A stretch of DNA of 64,000 bases. Source: Patella vulgata (lineage: Eukaryota > Mollusca > Gastropoda > Patellidae). Below are positions 1 through 11,745 of the stretch, piece after piece (the stretch's first letter is position 1; every line of letters starts with the position of its first letter). The DNA lies in the NCBI RefSeq assembly GCF_932274485.2, contig NC_065884.2, forward strand, positions 38,893,540 through 38,957,539. Reading direction: 5' to 3'. Position numbers and translations under genes: made by a program. The notes beneath the pieces were generated by a model, which ran no database searches, was not told where the DNA came from, and saw only the letters and a program-made list of their open reading frames with translations.

Positions 1-329
1 CTACTTTTATTTGTTACAAGGAATTTTTTTGCGTATGGAATTGAGTATGTTAAAGGGCATATAGTTCTATTCTTTGGAACCTTAAAATAAAAGACAACAG
101 GTCTAAACGCAAGTATTCATGTATATATATATATAAAATATATAAAGTGACTTACATTCAAAAATTTTGTTTAAATTTGTTATTTCTAATCAATCAAGTT
201 TGTTGTATTACATGAACAGTCCAAATTTAACGGCAGTAGTTTGTGTCTGCTTTGTCCATTCTACACAGATTTTTTATTCTTAAAAATTAATTTGCTGTTT
301 TTAATTACTTCCGCATTGTGTTGTGGTAT

Positions 330-442
330 ATGTTAATCTTTGTAAATTACAAATGGCGCTTGAAACCATAGAGTACACGAGTTGTGTACTGATGTTAAAA
401 TGTGCATTGTGTCTTAAATCATGGATATTAGGATCCCATATT
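330..442 (+). repeat. Dispersed repeat I, copy 1 (left part)
   Basis: This stretch resembles two later copies at 49160-49390 and 49740-49970. Shared signatures are CAAATGGCGCT, a near-palindrome around ACACGA..GTGTAC, and GTCTTAAAT..TGGATAT. It is broken at 442/443 by the CAGGG-type TIR element and resumes at about 2790. No coding potential was recognised. Confidence 0.6.
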
Positions 443-1146
443 CAGGGATGTAGCCACGCCGGACTGCACTATTTTTTGCCGCCCAGCAAAAAGAAAAAAT
501 CGAAGAAACCTGCCCAGTCGTATTTAAACCCCTTCGTCCTTTTCTGTAAACAAACTCAGCGCTCAAAATTTACCACGGCAAACGGCAAAGCCATGGTAAA
601 AAGCCGACGCAACCCATGTCTGCCACAGCATAATTTATTTTTGTGTGCCTTAGTAGACCCTATCATCCAAAATTGGTTTAAAGAAAGAAGTATTGGTATT
701 TTGTTTATTTATATTTAGAAGTTGTGTAGGTCTATTCATTTTACAAATCTACGGTCTTTAAATTTGTATATTTGCTGTAAATAGGTCACCCAGACCAATT
801 TACGGCACTCCAATGTTACAGGTTTGGATGTCGTAAATGGTGTAGAAATTTGTGAGACACAAGTCAAATAAAACAACGTCTTTTAATTATCAATATCTAC
901 CTGTTGTCATAATTTGTTGTAATCAAATAAAACACAAACACCGTTTTAAGAATCGTTTCAATTTTTAATCTCAAAGTAATAAAGTAATATTTGAAAAAAA
1001 AAAACAAAAAAAAAACCCCGAGAAACAGAGTGGGGTGGGGCAATTTTATGCTCGGTCGGTTGGTGTCAAAAAGTTTTTAGATCCCTGGCAGAGTCTCTGT
1101 ATCATTGATGAAAATTAAGTAAATTTGGTAAAAATTTGAATATATA

Positions 1147-2608
1147 CTATTCAAAAAAAGTAGGGGATATTTGATTTTTAAGTGTTATTAAAGTCACCTA
1201 ATGAAACTGACGAAGAAACAAATGACAAAATGAAATGAAGTTCACATTCATCGATTTATTCCAAATGATCGTTAGACTAAGTAAGGCACAGACTGACCAT
1301 TATAAGGGTAAAATGATACCCGGGGTCAAACAGCAAAGTTACCACAGCATCACAACCAAGTCAGTAACGGGTAAATCCTCCTCTGTTTGCCAAACAAGCA
1401 TTGATCCGACGTGGCATACTCCTAATGAGACGTCTAAGGTCATTTTGGTCCAGATTGTCCCATTCCTGTTGCAACGCAGCAGCAAGTTCTTGGACATTGG
1501 CAGGACGTTGTTGACGTTGACGTAACCTCTGTCCAAGCATGTCCCAGACATGCTCGATGGGGGAGAGGTCGGGACTCAGTGCTGGCCAAGGTAATGTGGT
1601 GATGTTCTGTTGTTGGAGGTAACCTGTAACGATCCTGGCCCTGTGACATCTTGCGTTGTCATCCTGGAAGATGAAACGGCGGCCATGACGTCGTGCGAAC
1701 GGCACAACATGGACTGCCAAGATGTTGTCCCGGTAGTACTGGCCTGTAACACGCCCTGCAACAACATGTAAAGCCGTTCTTCCAGCAACAGTGATGCCTC
1801 CCCACACCATAACAGAACCACTCCAAAATCGATCATGTCTGATGACGTTAACGTCTTGGAAGCCCTCGTTTCGACGACGCCACACCCTCCATGACTCATC
1901 TGAAAACATCACATTGCTCTAGCGTCGATTATCCCAGTGTTGACGATCCCTACACCAACGACGTCTTGCCTGAATGTGATGATCTCTCAAACAAGGGATC
2001 ACGCGAGGACGTCGGGCGCGAAGGTGACCCCTATGCAGTCGATTCCGAATCGTCTGGCCACTCACTCTCACACCAGTGTCTGTTTGAAGACGAGCGCTGA
2101 TCTGATTTGCTGTGATGAAACGATTTCTCAAGGCCAAGGTACGGATAAATCGAGCGTGGTCTGTCCTGTACAGATTGTGTATCACGGTATCTGGACCATA
2201 GCCTGCTTATGACAGACTGAGAAACATTCATCGTCTGCGCCACAACCGCCTGTGTTGTGCCGATCTGTAGCATGCCAAGGGCACGTAACCTTTCATTTAG
2301 GGTAAGCCGACGCATATCAAAATTTGTTTTCTGGTCACTAAAACAATTAAACTGATGTTTCCACCCTGGAATTCAATGCCACAATGACTGTAACATTCAA
2401 AGTCAGAGTCGTGCAAATCTTGGGTTGGACCCCCATGATGATCCCAAGCATCACCTGCATTCCATGCGGTAGCTATTGGTGCGTTTGGGCGTCACATGTA
2501 ACTGGAAATGTTTCTTCTGTTAGGTTCTATAGTGACTTTTTTCGTAGTCATTTGCATATTTTAGTATTATGCCCCCAAAATCAAATATCCCCTACTTTTT
2601 TTGAATAG
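1147..2608 (-). mobile_element. Tc1 transposon copy 1, internally deleted
   Basis: Inverted repeats of about 33 bp start ACTATTCAAAAAAAGTAGG at 1147 and end at 2608, flanked by TA dinucleotides as expected for Tc1/mariner. The interior is almost identical to the copy at 22091-23625 but has several small deletions. These remove roughly 40 bp in the N-terminal region and 28 bp after the first catalytic aspartate. The minus-strand transposase frame is therefore split into pieces (about 1361-1912 and 1919-2315). This copy keeps the start MRRLTLNERL that copy 2 has lost. The near identity of the two copies implies recent activity. Confidence 0.9.
1361..2315 (-). pseudogene. Tc1 transposase, frame-disrupted
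   Basis: The N-terminal helix-turn-helix part reads MRRLTLNERLRALGMLQ and continues to RLWSRYRDTQSVQDRPRS. The frame then breaks. The catalytic part keeps MFSDES (first Asp), FQDDNARCH (second Asp) and DLSPIEHVW (Glu), a DD34E arrangement typical of Tc1 transposases. Compared with copy 2, deletions remove the ATTQAQDR block and the RFTVDFLDRR block, so the protein cannot be made whole from this copy. Composition is arginine-rich and much more GC-rich than the surrounding DNA. Confidence 0.85.
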
Positions 2609-2906
2609 TATATAAATGGAAATTTTAATTTGCACTGAAGCAAATACAAAAGGCAGCAGATGCTCTGAAAATACACCAAGAAAAGTTGAATTTTCATAAA
2701 ATACCACGCCTCCCTCCAAAATATTTTTTTTCTCACTCCGCTCGGCAGCTATTTTTTCAACCACTCAGCAAATCGTGGCTACATCCCTGCATATTTTCAC
2801 AGTAAGATGAAAATGTCAATATTGATTGAAATGGACCAATTTTGAATTCCAATTCGTGTTTTTAATTTTGAGTACTATGGATAATAAGAGTTAGAGGTTT
2901 AGTCCC

Positions 2907-5518
2907 TTTAAAGATGGGTTCCCAGAAAAGTATTTATCGGGCGGTTATTTCCAATAAAAGTATGGCAATTTTGGTATATATGGAAAGTAGAGATATCCAA
3001 TCTTACTAGAAAAATACTGTATTCCCCGAAAAACACTCATGGAGCGTATACAGGACAAAAATGTAAGGGTTCCCCTAATCAACAGCCCGACGATTAGGAA
3101 CTTCTGCACGCGTGATGTCAAAGGTCACAAGCGAACATTGAGCGCTTGATGTACAAGTTGATAAACTTTATGAAGAGTTAGACGTACAATACTTTCTGAG
3201 ATAAAAATGACGGAAAAAGACGCGGATAGTGGATAATCCGAGAATTTAATTAGGATTCGATATTTGTAATAAATAGTAAGCGATTAAAGACAACATCGTC
3301 TTATGTATGCAATGAATTCTCCTCTGACTCCCAAGACGTGACGTAAACATGACCTGGTTTGATCGAATTTTAATAGCAGGACATTCCTTCGCAATTAAAA
3401 TGTTTGAGAAGGATTTGAAGCATAACTAGACCTGCAAGCAGCACTGAACCGGCTTTCAGGAATCAGACAGGAAGTTTGTCATACAATAGCCCATTCATCG
3501 AGCTACCAAACGATACTTTAGATGTTTTGATGCGGTCACACCCGATGGTGAAATCACGATATTTGCAAGAGCACCGATTTTTACTGGTTTTTTTTAAATA
3601 TCAAATATTTTTTCGACTACTTCCGGTTTACGTATCATTGTCGGGATAGATTGAACACGTTGTATGGGATCTTCACTTCCTGTACCAGAAGTTTCAGAAA
3701 GATCCATTGGACAGTTTTTAAAAGAAAGTAAAATTAGAAGATATTTAACAATATTTAGCAAATAATTGGTAGTCTGATACTAATGTGTTATCTCCCCTTT
3801 TTTCAACTTTTTTCAAAGATTTAAGGACCATTTATACTATATTGAGGCTTTAAAATTTGGATTCACACCCGAGACCAGCGTTAGGACTCTAAGTAACAGA
3901 AGTTTAAGAAAGGAAAAAAGAGAAGTTTTCGGGATGAAAGCATCTGAATAGCCCCAAAAAATGAAAATACTATATTTTCAGCGTCCCATTATATATTGCC
4001 TAACCAGCGCGTTTTTACCATTTAGATGTCATACGATCGTCCATTGTTCGGGCTATCCAATGACAGTTTAGTTGTTTTGAGATCTTACATAGTAATCATT
4101 TTTTTCGCAAGATCACCAGAAAAATCCATTCAACTGTTTTCCATAGAAAGAAAAATAGAAGAGCATTTTCAGTAATTTAAGGATTTTTCAACTTTTTTCC
4201 AAGATTGAGGTTCTTTTTGGACCACTTATATTATTTCAATGCTTTTATTTTTGGACTCATGCCATAGTCCACCGATAGGACTCTGAGTAGTTTTCAAGAA
4301 AATGGCGTCTTAAAATGCTCCAAAACGGAAAATACTAGATTTTCGGCGTACCATAATTTATTTTCTAGCCATCTAAATCGTATCATTCATATGATAGTCC
4401 ATTAATGGGGCTATCCAGCGATACTTTAGTTCTTTTGGTCTGCTAACATCTGATGGAGAAATCAAGATTTTCGCAAGAGCGCTATTTTTTTAAACCTTTT
4501 TTCTTCATTTTTTGAATACGTCCGGTATGGAGATTATTGTCGGGATAGTTTTAATAACCGGATTGGCTTATCAAATAGCCACAGGGCTATGTAATGATAT
4601 ATTACATTATCTGATCAGATAAAATGGCCCTGAGAAATCCTATGTTTCAAAAGTGCCAAAAATTCAAAAATGTTAATATATCGAAAATTAAATTTAAATA
4701 TTTCAATACATATTATACATCGTTAGAATCATAATTAGGTCAGCTATCTGAATGTGTAACTTTTTTGTAAAAATTTGTTTAATAATAAAGTAATAGAGAA
4801 TTTAACAAAATTTCACGATTTTTCAACTTTTTTCGATTTTCAGTACGTTATTTTACCTATTCCAGACATTTCAATGTCTTATTGGATAGGGAAAGTTTAA
4901 GAAAAATCCTTGGAGCAATTTTCGAGATACAGGCTTCCAAAAACGCTCCAAATCAGAAAATACTTGATTTTCAGCATGCCATATTTTGCTGCCTGTTCAT
5001 AGTATCCGTATAAATCGGGCATCAGACGATAGTCCATTCCCCGAGCCACTCATCGATACCTTAATTTGTTATATCCGTTGATATCGGACGGAGAAATCGC
5101 GTTTTTCTGAAAAGCACTCATATTTTATGTTTTTTTCAAAATTCCCCGACATTATTTCAACTACTTCCGGTTTACGGATCGTTATTGAAGTTGCTTTCCA
5201 AAACAGAATGACCATATGGCTTTATGTTTCAGGACTTTCAGAAACATCAATTAATCCTTTCAGAAAAATATAAGAGTTGGGGAATGGGCCCAAAATTCGA
5301 CAAATATCGAAAAATAAAAGGCAATTACTCGGAATGAAACTTATCCGGTATCCAAAAATGTAGGTCAAATTTGAAAATTTTGAAAAATAACAAAAATGTC
5401 TCGTAAACTACATTTTTTCAATTTTCAAACGACAGAAGTCCAGGACGAATTTTCGAAATTGAAAAATGTGAGATAGCCATTGTCTCACCCAGTTTGTACG
5501 CGGGAACCCATCTTTAAA
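2907..5518. mobile_element. Family D: 2.6 kb TTAA-flanked TIR element with internal repeats
   Basis: A perfect 17-bp inverted repeat, TTTAAAGATGGGTTCCC, opens at 2907, and its complement closes at 5518. TTAA lies at both borders (2908-2911 and 5514-5517). Inside are four diverged repeats. Each carries a block like GATAGTCCATT..GAGCTA..CGATACTTTAG (about 3484, 4033, 4391, 5027), and at least three carry a block like ACTTCCGGTTTACG..ATTGTCGGGATAG. No open frame of note exists, so this is a non-autonomous element. A TTAA target suits the piggyBac or Kolobok superfamilies; which one is undetermined. Confidence 0.65.
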
Positions 5519-5897
5519 CATGCATTATGCAAGAGCAAAATCTGCTTATTAGAAGTCTTTCTTTAGGCCTGGAATGTTATCTAAATTAACTTATCCAGAC
5601 CATAATAAACTCTCGATGTCAAGGCTAGCCTTCGATGTAGGCTGGATTAGATTCCAATATGCCGCTAACGGCCAAAGATAATTAAATCAGAAAAAGTGGA
5701 TAATCGAGACTATGCTGTTTATATTAATGATTTTAGTAATGATAACCGAGATTATGCAAAAATTTCACCGGCTTCTTTCTCGGCTCATAGTGGATCAATT
5801 TGACTGAAATTTTCAGCAAATTACCTTTACAATATCTAGTTTTTAACTATTATAGCGAGAACTGACATCTCTTTATCTTATCTCCCATAATGTATCT
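5518..5897 (-). mobile_element. Family F TTAA MITE, copy 1
   Basis: The element opens ACATGCATTATGCAAGAGC and closes CCCATAATGTATCT, with TTAA at 5514-5517 and 5898-5901. Two further copies (37424-37933, 41225-41551) carry the same GCTCTTGCATAATGTATGT terminus and a shared interior (for example TTTGCTGAAAATTTCA..CAAATTGATCCACTATGA). A third (38842-39118) keeps the opposite terminus. It shares its left TTAA with family D. No coding content. Confidence 0.7.
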
Positions 5898-5901
5898 TTA
5901 A

Positions 5902-6945
5902 GTAAGCTCATTCTAAATGTTTTCTTAAGCAAGTAATTCTAAGCTGTAAATGGTCGAGCACTATCCACTCACGCCAACTGAGCACAACACAGTGAATTGG
6001 TTATGGTATAAAATTTCATCACTAAAATAATGCATCTAAAAATGTGCAGTAATTAAACTAATTATGTTATGAATGTAAGATGCTTGCAGCTGTCTCAAAT
6101 ATTTAATCTGAAAATTAAAAGGGTATCTAAAAATATTAGTAAACTTTTAACAGATTGATTAGTCTTCCTCCTACCTGAAAACAAATGACGTTGCACCTAA
6201 GCAAAATAAAATAGATATGTTAGTAACTTTTTTTCCTCGATTAATTCATTAATGTTTGAATGTTATGAGTGTATCCGTGAGAAGACCAGGAAAAAATCAC
6301 AAAATGTGCCAAGATGGCGGGGTAGAAGTTTTTGGTCAAACTTACGGTACAACACTCCCTAGGGGCAAGAGGTGACATGCTGAAGTGGTTACAACCTGAT
6401 GTCGCTATAAAGGACTGTACTGGAAATAGTCATTTTATGGGTAAAATTATGGTTTACACATGCGTATTTATCACCCTTTTTAAGCACAGATTGCATTCTA
6501 TGGTGCAATAGCAACCTTCTAATTTTGACCCTGTCTAATAAAGCGGGTTGTCAACTTCCACCCCAGCACTAATTTGAAAAAAAAAAAAAAAAATCAGTCC
6601 ATGCTAATTTTTTGTGGACTTGTTTTAGGGTACCATATTTACATTGTCACTGTAGTACATGAAAAAGATACACTGTAACTTTTTCTTTTATGGTCGCAAG
6701 TAGAATTTCTTTGGATGGTTTTGAAGTGCTAAGCACATAGTATCAATAGGTGTACAAAAAAAATGACCGGAATGCAACATACTTAAAATATAGAGCTTAT
6801 TGAACAGTGCTCAAAATAAGCTTTTGTGATACATTTTTTTGCAAATTTAACTAGAGAAATAAAAGTTTTGACTTTTATATGTTTTTATCATATCCATAGC
6901 CATCACTTGTACCATGTGGTACTGTATATAAGTGTATATTTGCAT
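5902..6945. other. Non-coding interval, nothing recognised
   Basis: AT-rich sequence without a supported gene or recognised repeat family. A poly(A) run lies at about 6576-6592. Confidence 0.5.
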
Positions 6946-6948
6946 TTA

Positions 6949-7300
6949 CTGGGAGCCACGGTGGCTGGGTGGTTAAGACGCTGGCTCGCTAGCCTGGAGT
7001 TCGATCCCTGCATTGGCCGAGAAAGTTCATATGGATTTTCCGACGTGGTTTCCCCTTGTCAGAACGGAGGGCCTGACAAGGACAGCTGTCTAGTCCTTCG
7101 GATGAAACGAAAAAACAAGGTCCCGTGTATACATTGGAATACACGTAAAAGATCCCTTGGCAGTTGGAAGTCGATATAAGAGTAGGCGATAGTGCCGCTG
7201 CCCGGGCAAAATTTCCCTCATAGCACACTGTATGGCGCATGCCCGTCTTCATTAGCCCAGTATAGGAGCAGAACAGTAGGATGTTAAACTTCATTTCATG
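6949..7300 (+). mobile_element. tRNA-derived SINE (family 1)
   Basis: The 5' part looks like a tRNA head with RNA polymerase III promoter boxes: an A-box-like TGGCTGGGTGGTTAAGACG and a B box GAGTTCGATCCC about 35 bp later. The body follows for about 280 bp and ends in GATGTTAAACTTCATTTCA, a tail typical of mollusc SINEs. The 117-codon open frame through it is incidental. Family name not assigned. Confidence 0.75.
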
Positions 7301-7502
7301 CGTTTACTGTATATTTTGTATTGTTGTATTGTCCCTTTAACATATTTAAGGTTTCATTTTCCAACAGGTCACCAAAAATGGCTACAAAATGTTCAATTCC
7401 AGATCATGTTTCCATTATTCATTTTGGGACACATCCACTGATTTCTACAATTCTACAATACAGAAATGTGGAAACTTAAAATTTTAACAGCAACACAGCC
7501 TT

Positions 7503-7507
<5 letters not shown>

Positions 7508-7533
<26 letters not shown>

Positions 7534-7785
7534 TGGGATTTAACATCCACTCAACACAAACTAGGTCATTTCAGGACTAACATATGGTTTAATTTTATTT
7601 CAATAATTAAAATGCTTGTAGGTGTCTTTAGCAGCACTTGGGAGAAAACCGGATGACCAAAAAAAACCCCACAAGGTTGGACAGGCGACCCTATTCCTTG
7701 TCACGTAGAACCGGCCTTGCGTCGAAGTTGGAGACGTTGAACAGTTAAGCATTATACATGTAGCTACGGTTCTCGAGCGCCGTCA
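7508..7785 (-). mobile_element. tRNA-derived SINE (family 2), copy 1
   Basis: The sequence matches a second copy at 32570-32831 over most of its length (shared CACAAACTAGGTCATTTC, GGACTAACA, GGACAGGCGACCCTA, CCTTGTCACGTA). On the minus strand it ends in a (TC)n tract, seen on the plus strand as (AG)n at 7509-7531. Copy 2 shows the pol III B box more clearly. Confidence 0.65.
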
Positions 7786-8048
7786 GCTACACCTTCAGGG
7801 CCAGATTTAGAATAAGAGAGGACCTAGGCAATTCCCTGAACAGGGCCCGCGACATGGACCTTGGGGGCCTGGGACATGCAACTCGGTGAGGGGGTGGGTC
7901 AGGGGCAATCATGCAGTTGGTGGTTCGAATCTCACTTTTAGGTGAATTTTTCATTTTTGTTTGGATTATTTTATTTAAAATAATGTCTATTTTAGAGTAA
8001 TGGATATGTTTTGTTAAAGTGCACATAAGATGGGTTTGGGAACTTTTG

Positions 8049-9416
8049 GATATGTGTAGCCAATGGTTACTATATCAACTTTACGGCAAGTTCACACCAA
8101 TCTGATTGAAATTAATTCAGTTATCTTCACTCAAAGTCGTAAAAATGGACCGCCCGTGAAAACGACTTTGCCAATTATCGAAAACACTCTTAATCCCCTC
8201 AGACGCCAGTGACGTCACAGTGACCAAATGCATATTCGGAATGTTTATTCCTTAATTACCTATATAGAGCCGGCGTGTGTACTCATTAACGCCTGACTGA
8301 CTCCTTAATCTCCCTTAGTTCTTAATTAAATAAAACAATTGACTACGGAATAATTCGTTTTGTAATTCATTTTAATTTAAGATCCAATTTAGATTGCCTA
8401 CAACTTTTAAACTTTGAAGTCTTGAACTCTTAATTAATTTTTTACAATATGGAACTTATTGGACGAACACTTTTAATATGTAAATAATATACCGGTCCAG
8501 CTATGTGTTTTTTACTGCGAGCACTTCGCTTTTCCACATAAAGTGTAGTGTCGTTAATATTTGTCATTAATTAATCCGACTATAAAAGTTACACAGGCAT
8601 GGGACATAAATTACACGTCTGTGTTAGCAGTGAGTGTTAGTGGGATTAAGAATGTTGATTAGGTAATTATCTTTTTTTACGCCGGCCAGATCAAAGACAT
8701 CACTCTAAGTGGAACGTGTGCATAATACCTCATGAACGAACTAATGGTAGAATCGTACACCCACACATTAATTGTATAAAATCATTAAGTTTTACTCATC
8801 AGTTGTTTATAATTATTATTTACCCAATAATTATTGCTCACCAGTGTTTTTGTAATCAAGTAGGCTCGTATTATTTGTTGATTGGCGTTTAAACAACAAT
8901 CATTTATCTTCTTTTTAATAAAAGTATTTTACAATTGCATTGACAGTTTAATCACTCACCAAACGGCACCAGGAACTCCACGTATGATCCATGCAATTTT
9001 CGTGCCGAAGTTTAACCTCATTTACTACACCCGTAATACATGTAACCGTAAATGGTAATAAGATTCCCAGCGTTGATTGGCTGAGAAATGAGGGCGATCT
9101 ATTGTACATGTTATGCATAGTCATCGGAAAATTCCATATTCACTGTAAATTTCAAATGGAGTAACGATAAAAGTTGTTCTTTATGCATAGAAATGGTTAT
9201 TATTATTATTATTATATATATATTGTATTGTATAGATAATGTATATCCTATGTGTAGTGCCTGTGACGTCACCAGCCAATCAACCGGATTAAGGTCGTAA
9301 TTGAAAAATTGAAAAGCGTTTTGGCGTGTCGGACACTTAAACGTTAACAGCCTACTTAATTTTAATCAGATTGGTGAGAAGTTGCTGTAAAGTTGATATA
9401 GTAACCATGGGCTATA
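8049..9416. mobile_element. Long inverted-repeat (foldback) element J
   Basis: The ends are inverted repeats of about 60 bp, with shared ATGGTTACTATATCAACTTT and CCAATCTGATT.AAATTAA. Weaker similarity continues inward for about 200 bp per arm, including the CRE-like GTGACGTCAC at about 8211 and 9265. The interior has no supported reading frame. A target duplication was not clear, so the superfamily is unassigned. Confidence 0.6.
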
Positions 9417-9590
9417 CGTACATGTAATTTAGATTTTTGATCTTACGTGGTCTTTAAGATCATTTCATTGAGCACGTCGATACTCCTATGGAAGCTCGTG
9501 GACAACATCGGAAGCCAGTTCCCATGATGCCAGATAGACCATGAACGATTACAGGCCTTTTAATGTATTTTTTCGAAACATTTTTATACC

Positions 9591-10382
9591 AGCGGCTGCC
9601 AGGCAGGATACGGCCACATTTTCGAGAGATGGATAGAGAACAAGCTAAAACCAAAGTGATTTTTCCTACAATCAAGGGCCATAATTCAGGAAATTACAAT
9701 TCGATATGCACAAATATCGAAAGGAACCAAGATCTTTGGGTTATAAACTTACATTTCAAGTTTCAACAAAATCGGATAAAAATAGTGACTTCTATAGGGT
9801 CCACAACCTTGATATACCATATTTTTTTTACGCTATTTGGGAACGAGGGGCGGACATTTTGTCTGTCAGTTTTGGGCCGATTTTCACGAAATTCGAACTC
9901 AGCCGTCCTTAGGGTGTAACGGTGGTATAATAATACGTTTTTTTAAATCAGATAAAAATTATGACCTCTATAGGGTCCACAAGCTAAAAACATGATTTTT
10001 CGTACAATCAGGGGCCATAATTCAGGAAGTTACTGTCCGATATGCGCAAATATCGAAAGGAACCAAGATCTTTTGGTTATAAACTTACATTTCAAGTTTC
10101 AACAAAACCGGATAAAAATTGTGACCTCTATAGGGTCCACAAGCTAAAAACGTGATTTTTCGTACAAACAGGGGCCATAATCCATGAAGTTTCGATCCGA
10201 TACATGCCAATATCGAAATCAGCCGAGATCTTTTGGAGATAAACCTATATTTCAAGTTTCGTCAAAATCGGATAAGAATTGTGACCTATAGAGTGTCCAC
10301 ATACAAATTGTGGAGGGACGGGCGTCCGGATGGACAGGGGCGACGACAATATATGTCCACATTAAAATGTGGGCGTACAAAA
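9591..10382 (+). mobile_element. Family B satellite element (HINE/pearl type), copy B1
   Basis: It opens with the palindrome CTGCCAGGCAG followed by a variant of ATACGCCCACATTTT. It contains units bearing CGTACAATCAGGGGCCATAA at about 160-bp spacing and a short GGAC-rich stretch. It closes with a stem-loop whose last arm is ATGTGGGCGTA, the inverted copy of the 5' motif. This matches Helentron-associated non-autonomous elements of bivalves. Open frames inside are by-products of the repeat. Confidence 0.8.
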
Positions 10383-11120
10383 ATGTTATTTTTTTTTTAT
10401 CTACTACGGTTAATTATCTCAAAAATAGGGAAATTACAGGTTAATTTCATGGGTTATAGTTTCCTTTACCTAGTTTTTGTCCAGTCGATTCATGTCACTT
10501 TTATGTTTTGTATCAAATATTGGGAGGTTGCTTGTTCACAAGAACATAATTTTTTTTAAATCCACCCCATGAAAGAAGTAGCTATAGGGCGTCAAACTTT
10601 GGGTAACAAAAAATGGGGAATTTAGATAGGCTTCGATATCCAGTCCGTATACATACCTTGTTCGCCAGAATCGTTTGAAATTAATTTTGTGGTGACAGCA
10701 CTAGGTCATCTACAAACTGTGTGAGTTTGGTCTTTTTGCCACGTATAGTAAAGGCGTGAGGACTTGGTATTTGAGAAAAGATGGATTTTGTCAATTTCAC
10801 CATATAAAATATGTTTTTTCAATTTTCTTAGTCAGGAATTGAAAGATTTATCTGATATTGCATATTAATGTGTTTTGGGACTATCCCAACTTAAAAACCA
10901 AATTTGGTCAAAATTTGTGATTGAAGCCATAGCACCTTCTGCCTGGTATTCTTGCGGACACGCTCTTAAAGCCATTGAACATCCATTGAGGGATTTTGAA
11001 TCCCTAACAAACTGCACTGTTGCTAAATCTCTAAAACGAATATCGGTCCAAAAACGGTTCAAATTAGTTTGATATCTTCGGCATACTCTAGAGAGCCATA
11101 TTTTAGTGTTCGATCAAAAT
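10383..11120. other. Non-coding interval, nothing recognised
   Basis: No supported gene. Short opposed open frames at about 10865-11072 show no recognisable domain. Confidence 0.4.
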
Positions 11121-11171
11121 TTTGACTGCACATTTTTAAGAGTAAACAATAAAAAGGGGGAACCCTCGGGA

Positions 11172-11449
11172 CTACATCTTATCGTTAATGCCATCCGATG
11201 TGAATGTTCTTAAAGTGTGAATCCATTTGAATTCATTGGCTTTCCTTACGGCATCGTTTTTGCCATTATCTGGGTCAGTCTTAAAAAGCTCTATTATTTT
11301 AATCATAACATTTCTAATCGTATGTCTATCTAAGTTGAAGTGTAGTGCGACCGGCTTTGGCCTGTTGTGTCTAATATCTGCATAGTTTTCCTTTATTCGT
11401 TTTGAAAAGGCACGCTTGCTTTCTCCTACATATTGTTTTTTTGCAGGAG
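11172..11449 (-). pseudogene. Penelope-like element, GIY-YIG endonuclease end
   Basis: The minus-strand translation carries KQYVGESKRAFSKRIKENY followed by RPKPVALHFN, then DAVRKANEFKWIHTLRT and GIN before a stop. This layout (QYVGE block, conserved Arg, PVAxHF block, late Glu-Trp-Ile) is that of the GIY-YIG endonuclease at the C terminus of Penelope-like retroelements. The reverse transcriptase is absent here. The preceding linker lies in opposite orientation at 11455-11727, so the copy is 5'-truncated and 5'-inverted. Confidence 0.75.
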
Positions 11450-11454
11450 CATTT

Positions 11455-11727
11455 AGGATTAATCCTAATTTGAAGGATACACTGATGAAAGCAAGACTCA
11501 TCTATCCACCACGGAACCCACAAACCAGCGGAGTCACGGTTCAAAATCTATTTGAAAAATGTATCAAGAAGGATTGTGATATCTGATACAAATTAGACCA
11601 AAATAACTACTTTATTAGTGGTATAACTGGCAAGAAATATTCCTGCCGCATGGGCTATAACTGCTTAAGAAGAAATATAGTCTACCTATTAACATGCTCC
11701 TAAACAATACGTAGGAGAAAGCAAACG
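11455..11727 (+). pseudogene. Penelope-like element, inverted RT-to-endonuclease linker
   Basis: The plus-strand translation includes NPNLKDTLMKARLIYPPRNP, then a cysteine pair in CIKKDC, a stop, FISGITGKKYSCRMGYNC, and NIVYLLTC before a degraded QYVGESK start. This is the thumb/linker that precedes the GIY-YIG domain in Penelope-like elements. It duplicates the QYVGESK segment that also begins the minus-strand piece, with the palindrome AGGATTAATCCT at the junction (11455-11466). The arrangement resembles a 5' inversion formed during reverse transcription. Confidence 0.65.
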
Positions 11728-11745
11728 GAGGTAAAATATGACAGA

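Larger units (their letters stand above)
443..2789. mobile_element. hAT-like non-autonomous TIR element containing a Tc1 copy
   Basis: The termini are perfect 16-bp inverted repeats, CAGGGATGTAGCCACG at 443 and its complement ending at 2789. The subterminal sequence is also loosely similar on the two sides. CATATT occurs immediately outside both ends and is a likely target duplication, although hAT elements normally make 8 bp. Without the embedded Tc1 element (1147-2608) it is about 0.9 kb. No transposase of its own is visible, so it is a MITE-like passenger. The hAT assignment rests on the CAGGG terminus only. Confidence 0.65.

Noticed and set aside
323-718. 131-codon open frame
   Set aside because: Spans the boundary between dispersed repeat I and the CAGGG element; no domain, low-complexity composition.
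6826-7294. Two opposed open frames of 117 and 101 codons
   Set aside because: Both overlap a SINE with pol III boxes; shadows of the repeat.
10865-11072. Overlapping opposed open frames of 65 codons
   Set aside because: No recognisable motif, no splice sites, length expected by chance.
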